From Carallia brachiata (taxonomy: Eukaryota > Streptophyta > Magnoliopsida > Malpighiales > Rhizophoraceae), in assembly GCA_021464245.1 (NCBI GenBank), contig JADCRB010000010.1, positions 2,312,735 through 2,376,734 on the forward strand: DNA of 64,000 nt. Direction: 5' to 3'. The notes under the pieces are model-generated. The model had not been told where the DNA came from and made no database searches. It saw nothing but the letters and a program-made list of their open reading frames with translations. The number at the start of each line of letters is the position of its first letter. The first letter of the stretch is position 1. The position numbers and the translations under genes are program-made. This document shows positions 33,735-46,073 of this stretch, one piece after another.

Positions 33735-34054
33735 CATCCGAAGTGATAGTCTAGTAATAATTCAGAATGTTTTCCTCACTCACGACTAGGGTTTGAGTTT
33801 TAGTGACAGCGCCTGAAGACTTTGACTTTTAAATTTGTCCAGTTTGATTGTTGACTGCACATTACTAGTTTCAGACTCGGCAATTCTTATAGTCGCCTTG
33901 GGGGAGGCTCGCTCTGGATAACAATGTTTAGGTGACAGATCCTTTCTTATGGGTTAGGTTGAATAAGGTATATAAATGAAAGTTACTCCAACCTCAGCTC
34001 ATAGATCTAATTACCAATATACTCGTGATGAATCTTTTTTCCTTGTTAAAAAAA
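33735..34054 (+). mobile_element. Probable tRNA-derived SINE
   Basis: It shows a box A-like TAGTCTAGTAA (about 33749) and a box B-like GGGTTTGAGTTTT (about 33789), about 40 bases apart as in a tRNA-type RNA polymerase III promoter. A body of about 230 bp follows, ending TTGTTAAAAAAA at 34043-34054. No coding sequence. The two boxes each have two or three mismatches to consensus, and I did not find a target duplication. Confidence 0.45.
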
Positions 34055-34307
34055 TATAAGATGTTCAAACAAGAAAATTAAAATGTATAAACATGTATCA
34101 TAACATGGACAACTAGTTTTTTTTTTTTTTTTGATAACTAGTTGTACATTTTATTATGTCATATGGTTTTCAAATTACAAGAGACAAGGTGTCATTACTT
34201 AGCGATGCTTCGAGTGGAAGAAAATAGAAAAAGTTTGACGATTGTGCACACGGGTTAAGCCTCGAAGTGAGTAAGCACATGTGCATATCAGCGTCCATGA
34301 CTTAGCA

Positions 34308-34317
34308 TTTATTTATT
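34308..34317 (-). terminator. Polyadenylation signal of the P450 gene
   Basis: The minus strand reads AATAAATAAA, with two overlapping AATAAA hexamers, 33-42 bases after the stop codon. Confidence 0.55.
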
Positions 34318-34349
34318 AACCTAATTCACTAGAACCCTTTTGAAATTGA

Positions 34350-34973
34350 CTAGGCATAGAGGTGAGATGGAAGGCGTGGATTGAGAAGAACGTTCAGAGA
34401 CGTTTTTTTGAGGTTAGTTAATCCAATGCTCTCACCCATGTCCACTTGTTCACCTAACGGAGTTGCAAAATGAAACCCTTGTAGGAACTTAGCGAGAGTC
34501 AGTTGCAAAACTTGATGAGCAAAAGAGATTCCAGGGCACATTCTCCTGCCACTGCCAAATGGTATAAACTCTAGGTTCTGACCACGAAAATCCAAGTCTT
34601 TGTGGGTTGTCAGAAACCTTTCCGGTTGAAACTCATCAGGATTAGACCATACGCGTGGATCCCGTTGGATTTTCCATACATTAACGAGAAGTCTTGTGCC
34701 TGCTGGAACATAGTAGTCAGCCACAACACAGTCTTCCATGGACTGGTGCGGCACTAAAAGGGGCGCAGCAGGATATAGGCGCAACGTTTCCTTGATGATG
34801 GCTTGGAGATAGACCAAGTTCTTTGTGTCGGATTCTTCTACCTGTCTATCTCTGCCGACATGGGTGTCCAATTCAGTTTGGGCCATGTTCAGGGCATCAG
34901 GGTGGTTGAGCAGCAAAGACAGGGCCCATGTTAGAGTGACCGACGTTGTATCAGAGGCCGCCAAGATTAGAGC
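34350..34973 (-). CDS. P450 exon 2 (catalytic half), intact
   Basis: An open 208-codon exon starts after TTGCAG and ends at the stop at 34350. It holds the I-helix oxygen-binding motif AASDTT, ExxR (ETLR), the PERF motif (PERF) and the [10 protein letters not shown] haem-thiolate loop with its cysteine. No lesion is visible. The purity of this exon against three indels in exon 1 argues that any inactivation is recent. Confidence 0.9.
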   Translation of the reverse strand, partial: ALILAASDTTSVTLTWALSLLLNHPDALNMAQTELDTHVGRDRQVEESDTKNLVYLQAIIKETLRLYPAAPLLVPHQSMEDCVVADYYVPAGTRLLVNVWKIQRDPRVWSNPDEFQPERFLTTHKDLDFRGQNLEFIPFGSGRRMCPGISFAHQVLQLTLAKFLQGFHFATPLGEQVDMGESIGLTNLKKTSLNVLLNPRLPSHLYA

Positions 34974-37798
34974 CTGCAATTAGATCAACAAGAGCGCATG
35001 TAATGGTTTAACTGTTGGACACCAAGGTTCTTTACCCTGTAAATATTACTTAACATCATTGCGTAGATAGATTGGGTCTGTTAGATCCGAACATGCAGAA
35101 AAAGAAAAGGGAATTTTATTCAATAAACGGACATTTGAAACTTTGAAAGAATATGCTAACATACGATGCCTTCTTGTTATGAAGAAGAATTATGCATGCG
35201 TACCCAACTCCCATATTGCAAGATTTACAAAAATATTAATTGTACAAAGTCTAACTCATATCAAAAGAAGAAAAAAGAATATCCACACATGTATCTGTCA
35301 ACCATAAAAAGGTCATATATCCTGATAAAACTTTTATGCAGAATGACGAATTGTCGGAAAACCGGGCATTAATATTAACATTTTTAAAGGTTAATATCTT
35401 TGCGAAATTTTATAGTGTGGCACTTAAGGAAACTTTGAAAAATGAACCCAAATAGACAAGCAAAAAGTCTAGGAGTATGCTGTTGCTTTTTTGTTTTTTT
35501 GTTTTTCTTTTTAGCATTATTGTTTCCTTTTTTTTTTTTGTTAAACATCAGTGAGCTTTTGGTTAGTGATTTTTTGAACAACTTTTGGTTAGTGCTTACA
35601 ATTTATAGCACATGACATTACATGTGAAACATATGTAATACGGAATAGGTGTATACATTAGTTAAAAAAAAAAAGGGTAAAAAAACTAACATGAAGGGAA
35701 GACAAATTTCCAAGGACTCGACATGTTCCACCGAAAAGTCGTAATTAGGGACCAGACTCAATGCATTTAACGCGGAACAAGTGTTTTATAAAATCATTTT
35801 CCAATAAATAAATAATATATAAACATGTAGTAATACTTGTATACAAACTTGAGCACATGAAGAAAAATTTTTACTTTGTCCATGACATCATAGATTAAAA
35901 AATAATTTCTTTTTTTGGAATTCGAATTTCCTCAAAAACTATTGTATTTACAACAAGACTAACAAATTGTACAATACCTTATTAAACATTATAATCAATT
36001 GGTTATACATACAATCAATGGGAATTTTCCTCGGTCCCTTGACTAGAAAAATATCTATGCACACAATCTCATGTTAGACAACGGATACAAAATAAATTCT
36101 TTGTGGACACAATCTTATGGCAGAAAAAGGATACAGAATTTTTTTTGCATTAAATATAAATTTTATATTATATGAATAACATTTTACACAATAATAGCAA
36201 GAGATTTATAGTAAAATAGGATAAAATCATGAAAATCTATTTTGTGTTCTATAAGAGATTATTGATATAGTATAAAATATTTTTTATCATTTTACTTTTA
36301 TTTGTGTCCATAAATATTTTACATTCATATAATCGTTCTTAAAATTAAAAACACAAATCAACTAGTTGGAACTTTGATTAACGTAAACCCAACAAATTTT
36401 TTGTATCGTCTTCTTATATATTTTTGTTTGATAAGATTTTTTTTTTTGTCATTAAGAAACTTATTGAATATGAGTTATATGACGAGAATAACTCTATTAT
36501 TTCACAAATCTCATGCTCTCACTTCTCATGATGATAACCTCATGTCCCTTGAAAGGCTAATATAAATTATTTTGTTTGTATATATATATATATATATATA
36601 TGCAAAATTAAAATTGGATAATGCCACATAATCTAAAGTCATAGACTCTAAATTGCTCTTGAAGGAATGACAAATAGAATACATATTAATATAAAAGTTT
36701 TTTTTTTTTTTTTTCGTTGTAAAAATTAAATGACTTATTTTAAAACTTAACATGCTCGTTGTAATACGGCGACCTCTACGCATATTTTTTTGTGCCTCTA
36801 TGTATTAGAAGAAAATAGTGAATCATTAATTACCATGCATGTAGCTTTGTTGACAGTATCCGGATCTCGACCTGGGACCACCCTGAATCATTAAGAATGG
36901 TGAACATCAGATCCATGAAATCCTCCTCTTTATTCGTAGCGCCAGAAGCCCTCTTCTGCTTGTGCTCCTGCAACCATTCCTCAAGAACAAGGTCAAATTC
37001 CTTAGCAGTCTTTTTCATGGCCTTCTCGTGTCCCCCAATATCCAAAAACCTTAAAAAGGGTAGCCCATCAGCCACCACAAATCTCCCCATGTTCTCGAAA
37101 AAGTGTCTCAACGAATGTCTCCATCGTACAATCCTCTCTTCTTCCTCGTCTGCTGTCAGGTGCCCCACAGATTTCCCGACAATTATCCTTAAGATCACGC
37201 TTAAGGTTATGTCCCCAAACCATCTCTTCATCTCTACGAGCACCTGCGGCTTGTTTGAACTATTTTTGTTTCCCTCCCACAATGAATACAACTTCTTTAC
37301 CGACGTTCTAACCTCGGATTCTCGTACATTTTTGAACATGTCGAGCCGACGGTTGGACAGAAGCTCGAGCATGGCGATCTTGCGCACCTGACGCCAATAA
37401 GGCCCGTAAGTCGCCGTCCCGAACATTGCTTTGATCATAAGTCAAAAGCTCAACGGCAACAGTTTTTGGGCGATCGGCAAAGGCTATGTCGTTGGTGGTA
37501 AAGCATTCCTTTGCGAACTCCCAGTTGTTATTACCAGAGCTCGATGCACACCAATCTTGATGGTGAAGATGGGTCCGTGTTTGTCAGCCATGTCGCCAAG
37601 AACTACATGAGGCGGTTTCGGTCCACCTAGGAGATGGAGGTGACCAATTACAGGCCACCCCCCTCCAGCTTCTGGTGCTCTCTTCTTGCTAGAATTTGAT
37701 TGGATACTTCTTGATATCAGCAATAGGAAGTAAGGGAAAGCCAAGAAGCCTAACAAGGTGGTAGCAGCAATAGCTTGGAATGATAGAGGGATGTCCAT
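34350..37798 (-). CDS. CYP82-family cytochrome P450, two exons, exon 1 carrying three single-base indels
   Basis: A membrane-anchored haem monooxygenase of the endoplasmic reticulum. CYP82 members hydroxylate phenolics, flavonoids, coumarins, alkaloids or terpenoids; the substrate here cannot be told from sequence. Exon 1 is 37798-36833 and exon 2 is 34973-34350, with a phase-0 intron of 1,859 bp (GTAATT..TTGCAG). Together they give about 530 codons, normal for a plant P450. Visible in order: hydrophobic N-terminal anchor (residues 1-28), hinge [14 protein letters not shown], helix-[12 protein letters not shown], helix-[17 protein letters not shown] (ExxR), FQPERFL, and the haem loop [10 protein letters not shown]. 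As written, exon 1 shifts frame at about 37521-37535, 37428-37432 and 36873-36886, so the gene is either a recent pseudogene or holds assembly errors. Confidence 0.85.
34974..36832 (-). other. Intron of the P450 gene
   Basis: AT-rich, 1,859 bp, with a (TA)n tract at 36578-36602 and a T run at about 36699-36714. No other gene is supported inside. Confidence 0.75.
36833..37798 (-). pseudogene. P450 exon 1 with frame lesions
   Basis: The start ATG at 37798 opens [20 protein letters not shown], a typical anchor. Lesion 1 (37521-37535) is a 1-base deletion; after it [20 protein letters not shown] continues in another frame while the original frame meets a stop at 37484. Lesion 2 (about 37430) is an extra A in TATGATCAAAGCA that restores the first frame ([14 protein letters not shown] follows). 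Lesion 3 (36873-36886) is a 1-base deletion; the proper frame resumes with [13 protein letters not shown] and then the donor ATG|GTAATT. Confidence 0.8.
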
Positions 37799-37851
37799 TG
37801 CTTTCAGCTCCTTTTTTGAGTTGTGAAGGTCTTAGTTATAATTAAGTGTGA

Positions 37852-37860
37852 CATATATAG
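37852..37860 (-). promoter_or_regulatory. TATA box of the P450 gene
   Basis: The minus strand reads CTATATATG about 55 bases before the start ATG, leaving room for a short 5' UTR. Confidence 0.55.
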
Positions 37861-40800
37861 ATGATGGCGTGCAATTAGGTGCAGTGAGAGCGGATACATG
37901 TAAAATTTAAATTTAACTTCGAACAAGTATTACCTAAATTCTAAAACTTAAACTCTAAATTAATTTTGTTACCCTACGCTAAGATATATAAGATATTGAA
38001 TAATTTCATTAGAGAAAGCAAATATTTTATATCTGTGTATATTATTTTTTCCTTCATGAAAATAAAACTAAGCAAACAAATACCGCTAAGACTGTAACTG
38101 TGATGACACTTCTCTTATGTACTCTTTCTTTAATCCTCTTTGTTCACAACTACAAACAACACTTATTGAATGAAATATGCTGAAATTGTATTTACACACG
38201 GTGTTTTTTTACATGATAATAATGATGTAGTTTCTAACATTTTTTTAAAATTATTTTATTTAAAATTGGCCAAAACAAAAGGTACACAAGTTTATAAAAC
38301 CAAAACCAAAAAAAAAAAAAAGGAGGGGGGGGGGGGATATATAGTGCATTAGGAGATAACATAAATAATAATGCAAAAAAAGTCAGATTTCAAAAGGGAA
38401 ACATGAGCAACACTTTGAAAAAGAGAATCATCAAATCATTAGCTATTAGAAGAATACCAATACGGGTATGATAGACATGTAATGCAACTTTCACTTAGGA
38501 GATTGCATCAAGGAACTTCATTTACAGCGTCGCAGCCTTCTGCTGGTTGGAAAACAATAAGAGCAACATTTTCTAAATTATCTGCTCAAAATTAACTCAT
38601 GAAATTCTAGCATCCATTCTTCGAATCAAGGGTGTACAAAAACAATGACATGACCAACACCATAAATGAAACCAACCAATATATATTGGAAAACATGAGA
38701 GTTTAGACAAGGAGGGAAAAATTACGTAGTCTTAATTTAATGCCATTTAAGAGTTATTTGCAGTTTACCACCCTAGTTCTAACGGTAGTGCCATTCACTT
38801 GTGCATATCTCTTCAACTTCTTCTCCTTTACATTTATGCATTTCTTAATCTTCATGCTGTGTAATTAATTAATGAAGAAGATGTAAATAGGCCAAAATCA
38901 TTTTTTTAGTTACTTCAATAGTTAGGTGGGAAGATGAACCATTAGAATACTTAAATACCAAGTAAGCACTCAATTATGAAAAATTCATGAAATTAATCAG
39001 TCATATAAATTTTATAAATAATATTTTGTGTCTTTTCCTCTTCTTGTATTGAATGATGATTAAGAAATTTATTAGTTGAAAGGTAGAAGCTCAAAAAATG
39101 TTTCAAATATGCGTGAACGTGCCACTTAGCATACCAATGTCATATATATACATACACCTTTTAAATACTTAAATTCCAAACATTTTTCTATATAGATATG
39201 GACAGGCTATTGTTCGCCTCCAACTTAAACAAAACAAATGAAGCTTCAGATAGGTCAGCCTTTTTGCAGTTTGATACCAATACATATGTATTTTTTTGTC
39301 TTAAGGAAGGGCCAAAGTCTATATTATAATTATGGGAGTGGAGAGTTAATAGAGATGAGAATCAAACTTCCAAATTTCCTCCCTGACATGATACTAATAA
39401 AAGAGCTGCTGTAAACAACCAGTTTCCATAAGGATTTTTGCTACTGTTTGAAATCTTTATCCACGTCGACCATCACTCAATTACTATTTCCTAAATGGAA
39501 ACTGTGTTAGCTATCAAAAAATTTTTTTAATTAAGAAACTACTTAATTCGAAATTTAAGCTATTAGTTGGGTAAGATAAAAATAAATAATATTTTAAATT
39601 TTAATATGTCATCTCATACACATGTTCTTTGAATGAATAAATAACATGTTTGTCTTGCAGTAAATCGCAAATAAATGGTCTTGTGCATAGAATATAACTA
39701 GTTGGAATAATTTTTTGAGAATTTTTGATCTTGTTTTTGAGTTTTAGTGACTTTACATATCTTACGTAACTTTGCAGCTTCTCCTGTGACAAAAAAAAAA
39801 AAAAATCATAATTAAATTATGACAACATAATTTGAATAAAAAAGATCTTTCTGTACAAAAATTTAACATAATAGTAAGACCCATTTAATCTAAAAATTTA
39901 AATTACTGAATGAGGCAATCATAGTTTAAACTTTAACATTAATAATTCAATTAGCTCCTTTTTTTTCATAAATTCAAGTCGAAGAGACCGCAATTGACAT
40001 TTTGAGGTAAGTCAATTTGCCAATAAATGTTTCAATAAAATCAGGGGTACCGAGTACTTGTAACAGGACCCTTAACCGAGTAATTTAATAATATTCTCTT
40101 TATTTTTTCCTTTTAAAATTTCTGTTTTCGTAAAAAAAAACAATTGTAAGAGACTGACGATTTCTAGTGGATACTGTAAAATCACAGTATAACTGGAGTG
40201 ACCACCAGTCCGGTTCCAACCGTAGCGGTCGTCCGATTCCAAACTAGAACCGAATTCGATCAAGAGGTTCTTCAGTTTCGGTTCTTCTTTTAAAACCGTA
40301 GAACTGACGGTTTGGAGCCGTGTAACAGACAATTCGACACCACAATCTCAAATGTTGTTGTTGAGCAAAGTAGAGCCAATATTCTTGATGAAATAAACTC
40401 AAGTTTCTTAATAGAATTGTTGGAGGCACTTACGTTTCTCGGTAATTAGTCGAAGGTAAAGCTAAATATGTAAGAAAATTGTCATAACTTTAAATTAAGA
40501 TTTGTAATTTACAGTAGAAGGATCCACCACCACCACTAGAGTGAGCCAAGCAAATGAAAACGACTAACACTATAATTGAAAATTAAAAAAGAGATTAATT
40601 TTAAGTTAAAGTTTTAAAGGTAATAAACTACATGTACTTTGATCTTGAAAACAAATCCATAAACAATTTAATTAATATTTAATTAAGTTCAAGTTCTTTA
40701 ATAATTTAAATTTTTTCTTTTTAATCTAATTAAAATTAAATTTTTACAATTTTAAGTTATTTTTTTTTTAAATTAGAACTAGATCAAATTGGCTGAATTG

Positions 40801-42814
40801 AATAAGATTGAACCGGAATGAAAGTTAATCAAAATCGAAAATTAAACCATAACTGGAACTAGAAACAGAACTAGAACCAGAACCAGAATTGAATAAATCA
40901 AAACTAAATTACCAATTAATCGGAACTGGACCAGACCGTCTATAAAGCGTTTAGTTAAATCTTAATTTTAAGAATCAGAACTGGTGTTTCAAAATCATAA
41001 CCGAAGTGAAATCGAACCGTGCTCAGGTCTGTACAATCACTATAATCCTTCATGATCTCTATTATAAAAAATTTAAATAAATAAAAAATATATATATTAT
41101 GATCTAATAAAATCTCTACACTCGCTACCGATTTCATCGGTACACCTAATTGTAGCCTAAATGTTTTCCTACCAAAACCTTGACACCTACTATAGATAAG
41201 CACGTCTCAGTACTACTCTTAAGAAACTTTGTTTTGATGAATCGCCTACCCATCGTACCATTAGGTTGTTTCATCTTTTTGTCGAGGACGGGTGAAAATT
41301 TTAGTTTGCGTATGGAATCGGTACTTCCTGTCTTTTATTTTCTTCCACTTGGCGTATCACTTTCTATGTATTTAATAGAGTACTAAGAAACGTAAACCAT
41401 GATAAATCTGCCAAACACACAGAAAAACGAAAAATCTTTTGCAAAGGCAATCCTTAGTTTGTTGCTGAGACAGCACAGTAAGGTTGATTGAATTTAGTTT
41501 CACAATAGGAAAGTCAAAAGAACAGATTGAATATCAAAGAATTGGGTTTTCCTAATATAGAACGACAACTGAAAAATAAAAATAAATAAATACGAAGATG
41601 TTTCAATAAAGAAACAATAACAACAAATCTGACAAACGTACAGAAAAATGAATGGGACAGGTCAAGCTAACCCACGATAATTTTAGCCTCCTTTTATTTT
41701 TTTTTTCCAAAAAATTATAATATTATATATTTTTTATTCTCATAAATCTCTCTTTACTTTAATAATTAAAACATAAAATTATATAAATTAAAATTTAAGT
41801 CATTAATTACTAGATATCGTACAGACCTAAAAGACAATCTTGTCGCCTTTCGTAGCAGAGGATAACAGTAGAATTGACATGCTAGATTTTAAGTTTGATG
41901 AGGACGGTCCGCGCTCGCTTGGGAAAAAAAATTGATGGAGAAAAAAAAAGTGAAAGAAAAATGAGAGAAAAGAAAATTAGAGGTGACAAATTTTCCATCA
42001 TCGTTATTTTTGAAAAAAGATAATGTGAGGAATTAAATTTTTAAATTCATTGATTATAAATTAATAATAAATAAAAAAATAAATAATATGTGTTATAATA
42101 TTAATTTTATACTTTATTTATAAGTATAAAAAACAAGAATAAAAAGAGGAGCTAAGGCATAAAAATAATTATCTTGATACGAAATCGAAAAAAAAATAGT
42201 TGCAGCCAACCATCCCCCATTTGTGGATATTATTTTTTTTTGCTATAGAGAAAAAGTCACAATCAATTGGGCCTTTTTTATTTGCCACAATTTTTTGACG
42301 TCGAACTTTTTTTTGGTACATTGTCTTGTCAAAAGTTTTGTGCTTTATTTATTAATCGCAATGGTACTTCAAAGAAATTTTTTTTTTTTTTTTTTGGGAA
42401 AATGATACTTCAAGGTTGTTAGAGCGCGATTTTAAATTTATGCTGTATAGTTATACTCACTATAATAATGTAATTAATTACTAATTTAACACAATTATGT
42501 TAAAAAAAGATGCAGAAATAATTACAAAACTAAAACTTAGAATAAATGCATGTGGCCTTAAAACTTAAAATTTAGATTTTACATAATATATATGAAAAAA
42601 AAAATCTTCAAAAAAATCTTTTCCTGAAAAATCAATTGGATTATACTAAATTTGACAATCAATTGTACTTTGTTGCTGAGCATGACTACACAATGCGGCG
42701 AATTTGCATGGATCTTAAACTTTTTCCAAGTTGTTAATGTGAAAGCACACTTGTCCTGGCTTAGGATTACAAACAAGCTTAGCAGAGTAAAGTTTTGTCA
42801 GGCTTGATTGTCGA

Positions 42815-43237
42815 CTAGTTTATTAAACGAGTCTAAAAATAAAATTTAGTGTCAGTATCATCTAATAACGAGTTGAGTTTGAGGCAAACCTGTAATACTG
42901 AGCTGAACTTTCAAGTTTTTAACGAGTTGTGCAATTTAATTTTATAATATTAACAAAATAATTGAAATTAAAAAAACTTTATTATTATATACAAAATAAA
43001 AGACAAAAAATGTTTATATAAACAAAACTAACTCTAAAAAATAAATATTTAATTTTAATGTATAAACATAAATATAAATAACATATAATTTTGAGAAGGG
43101 GTGTAATGAAATTATTTTTATAGCGTAACAATTAAGTTTTTTTTAATTATTATGTAGACAAATTTTTAAATAAACTGTTTACGAAATAATCGAGCTAGGC
43201 CTACCTTTACTTAGACTCCACTCGTTTATTAAACTAG
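42815..43237. repeat. Inverted-repeat pair, possible MITE
   Basis: CTAGTTTATTAAACGAGT at 42815-42832 is inverted as ACTCGTTTATTAAACTAG at 43220-43237 (17 of 18 match). The interior repeats GAGCT/GAGTT-like motifs and continues beyond the arms on both sides. Element ends and a target duplication were not located. Confidence 0.5.
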
Positions 43238-44102
43238 CTTTAAATTTAAGCTCATTTATCACTCATTAGTTAGATGAAGGAGCTCTTATCAAGCTAAGTT
43301 CTTATTGAATTGAGCCACTAAATTTTTAATGAAAGTATCAACTCACTTGCAGTTCTGTTTCGAAAATCCATTGTAGGGATGTGTTCAAATAGTTGGAAGG
43401 CATGGATGTGAGGAGAGAAAGAAAAAGAAAATTTTCTTTTTGTTATGTTTTCAATAGGTTGTATTTTCTTAATTTTAAATTAAATAAATATATGACATAC
43501 TATTTAATTAATTTTTATAAGCAAATATTCCATATGTACATTTTCCTTAATTTTTTTTTTGTCATGCTATGTGTGTCCATATTAGCAATTAATAGTAGAG
43601 TTCGAAAATAAAGTTTTTGACCCTTTCGTAAACTTTACTTAATGGAACTGACTATATTAGACATTTTTAAAGTCACTGACTGAAATTTAAAAAATTGAAT
43701 AATTACTAACCAACTAGTGATTTTATTCCTTAAAGTAATTATCTTGATACAAAACCCAAAAGAAAAAAAAAGTCACAACCGACTGCCTTTCCTCTATTTG
43801 TGGAGAAAATTTTTTTGTTGGCTCTGGAGAAATACCCACTTCTCCGACCCATCCCATTTCTCTCCATCCAAGCGCTAACATTTTCCATTTTCACCCCAAA
43901 CCCTGCTCCACCCGTTTTTTCCTCCATCCAAATATGAAGTACATGCCGTTCTTCCTAGGTCACACTGTTTAGCGGGTGATTCAAGAGAATAGGTCACTCC
44001 TAATATCTTGTGTAATGGATAACATATACTTAAAAATTATCAAAACAAAACTTTTAGAGATAAGTTTCTAAATGAGTTAGTATGTTATATAATTTGGAAA
44101 AG

Positions 44103-44159
44103 TTACATTTCCGGATTGTGGTGCCCGATAAAATCAGGCATATTATTCCGGAAATGTAA
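44103..44159. repeat. Perfect 13-bp inverted repeat with 31-base loop
   Basis: TTACATTTCCGGA (44103-44115) and its exact complement TCCGGAAATGTAA (44147-44159). Confidence 0.85.
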
Positions 44160-46073
44160 TGACCCTCATTCCAGTAAGCGAAGACTTCTCGTTAATCTCT
44201 AAATGATTTATCCTGAAAAGTTTGGATGCTTGGGGCCAAAGTTTTAAGTCCATACTACCATTCGGGAGTGAAAGGAGACCTCGAAGTGCGTTTAGTTCAT
44301 GGGTTAAATATGATAGTATTGATTACAGACTATTTTACTTTAGTTCATATTTAATTAATTAATAAAATATATTAATATAAATTTATTATTTTATTATAAA
44401 AATAATATTATACCTCTCACTCTCATGATTAATCTATTCCATCCCATGAGGTACTATTAATAATGTATACAATTGCTAAAATATCCCCCTAAAACCCAAT
44501 ATAACATAATTTGCTAAGTTGTAGCCCAATCAATGGTAGACAGAGAGTAACGACGATGACAACGATGGAACAACGCAGCAGAGATCGGTAGCACAAGCCT
44601 AGACGGCGTGCTTTCAGCTGATTTTCGAATCGTCTCCGGATCCGTGTAGATCGGCCATGCAACCTCCCTCCTAGCCCACCTGGACTTCCAGTTCTCGGCC
44701 AGCCCCACCTTTTAAAGCCACCCATGCATTGTACTTTTCACTTTCTAGCTCAAAAGTATGGCCCCATCATCTTTCTCTGATTTGAATCCCAGCCCGCGGT
44801 GATTCTGTCGACACCATCCGTCGGTGAAGAATGTTTTACCATAAATCACATTGTCTTCGCCAATCACCCAAGATTGCTTCTCAGAAAGCAGTTTATTTAC
44901 AATTAAACAAAACAATTACACATCCATGATACAGGAAAAATCGGGTGTTTGGTTCTAAGGTGAATTTTGTGCCTTAGTGGCGGCGGTGGCAAACAAGAAA
45001 AATGCATTCTAAAATTTTTTTTCCTAAAACAATTCAAAAAAATAAATGGTTGACGATAGTTCTAATCGTTTCTTTTTAGGTTAATATACAAAAATATCAC
45101 TAATTTTATTTAAATTAATAAATCTGTTATCAACTTTAAAAAATAATAATTTATTCATCTTTGAATTTTTTTTGTAATAAATCTAATAGGCCGCGAAATT
45201 TCTTGAACAAAATTTATCTGTTTCGATGATATGACACTAATTTATATGATTATTATGTTATCGAAATGGATATATTCCTATACATCTGTTATCGAAACTG
45301 ACATATTCTTTTCATATGAAATCATTGTGTACTAGATTTGTTATTTTAAACAAAGTGAGTAATATTTTTGTGTATTAATCTGTTTTTTTTTTTTTTTGGA
45401 TATCTTGGAATTTATTTGTATAAGATTTAATGGTCAATTTTAAAAAATATTTTTCTATATAAATTTGAAAATTTTTAAGTATTATAATATATAATGACAT
45501 GTAAAATAAATATTACTTTTATTATTTAATTTTAGTTATTTTTAATAAAAAATTTGAAAATTAATAGTGAATGTAAGTTAAGTATTTATAAGGGCAAAAC
45601 AGTCATTTGATGAATATACTGTCTTCTCATATGTTTCCAAACATAAGATATGAAATTTTTGAAATTTTTGTTTTGGTTCTAAATAATTTTGAAAAAGATT
45701 AACGATTCCTGTTGGGCACTGCTAAGTCACTGTGCCACCTTTGCGATATCCCTAACCTTCACTTTAAAAAAAAAAAAAAATTTCAATGATCATTTTTCAT
45801 ACCTCGCTCGGTTTGTGTAGAGCCTCCTCAGGCAAATTTTAGCTCTTGTCAATCCACTAGTTGCTTTTATATTGTTTGGTCAATATATCTTGTAAGAGCT
45901 ATTTTATTAAAAAATCTTCAGTAAAAAAAATATTTTAAAGAATTATATATGTAGACGCAATCTTAGTATGCTTAATCAATATTTGCACGCATTAAAACAA
46001 ATGCAAGATCGCTGAGAGGCCTAAAATTTGTTAATATTTCAATGTAAAATTTATAACTTGTAAGTTTTCTTTT

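Larger units (their letters stand above)
37861..46073. other. AT-rich intergenic DNA with scattered small repeats
   Basis: No gene supported over 8.2 kb. It includes a run of about 14 A followed by GGAG and a 12-G run (38308-38336), a region with many GAACCAG/CGGTTC motifs (40190-41030), a possible MITE (42800-43330), two copies of a 60-68 bp sequence (42167-42227 and 43737-43804), and a 13-bp inverted repeat (44103-44159). A more GC-rich patch at 44540-44830 has open frames on the minus strand but no recognisable product. Confidence 0.5.

Noticed and set aside
34110..34146. ACAACTAGT and ACTAGTTGT around a T run
   Set aside because: A 9-bp inverted match containing a palindromic CTAG beside a homopolymer; too short to support an element.
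36897..37391. 164-codon plus-strand open frame
   Set aside because: Exact antisense of P450 exon 1; no independent support.
44489..44725. 78- and 64-codon minus-strand frames in a GC-richer patch
   Set aside because: Two overlapping frames, no recognisable domain, no splice or promoter context; kept only as a note in the intergenic entry.
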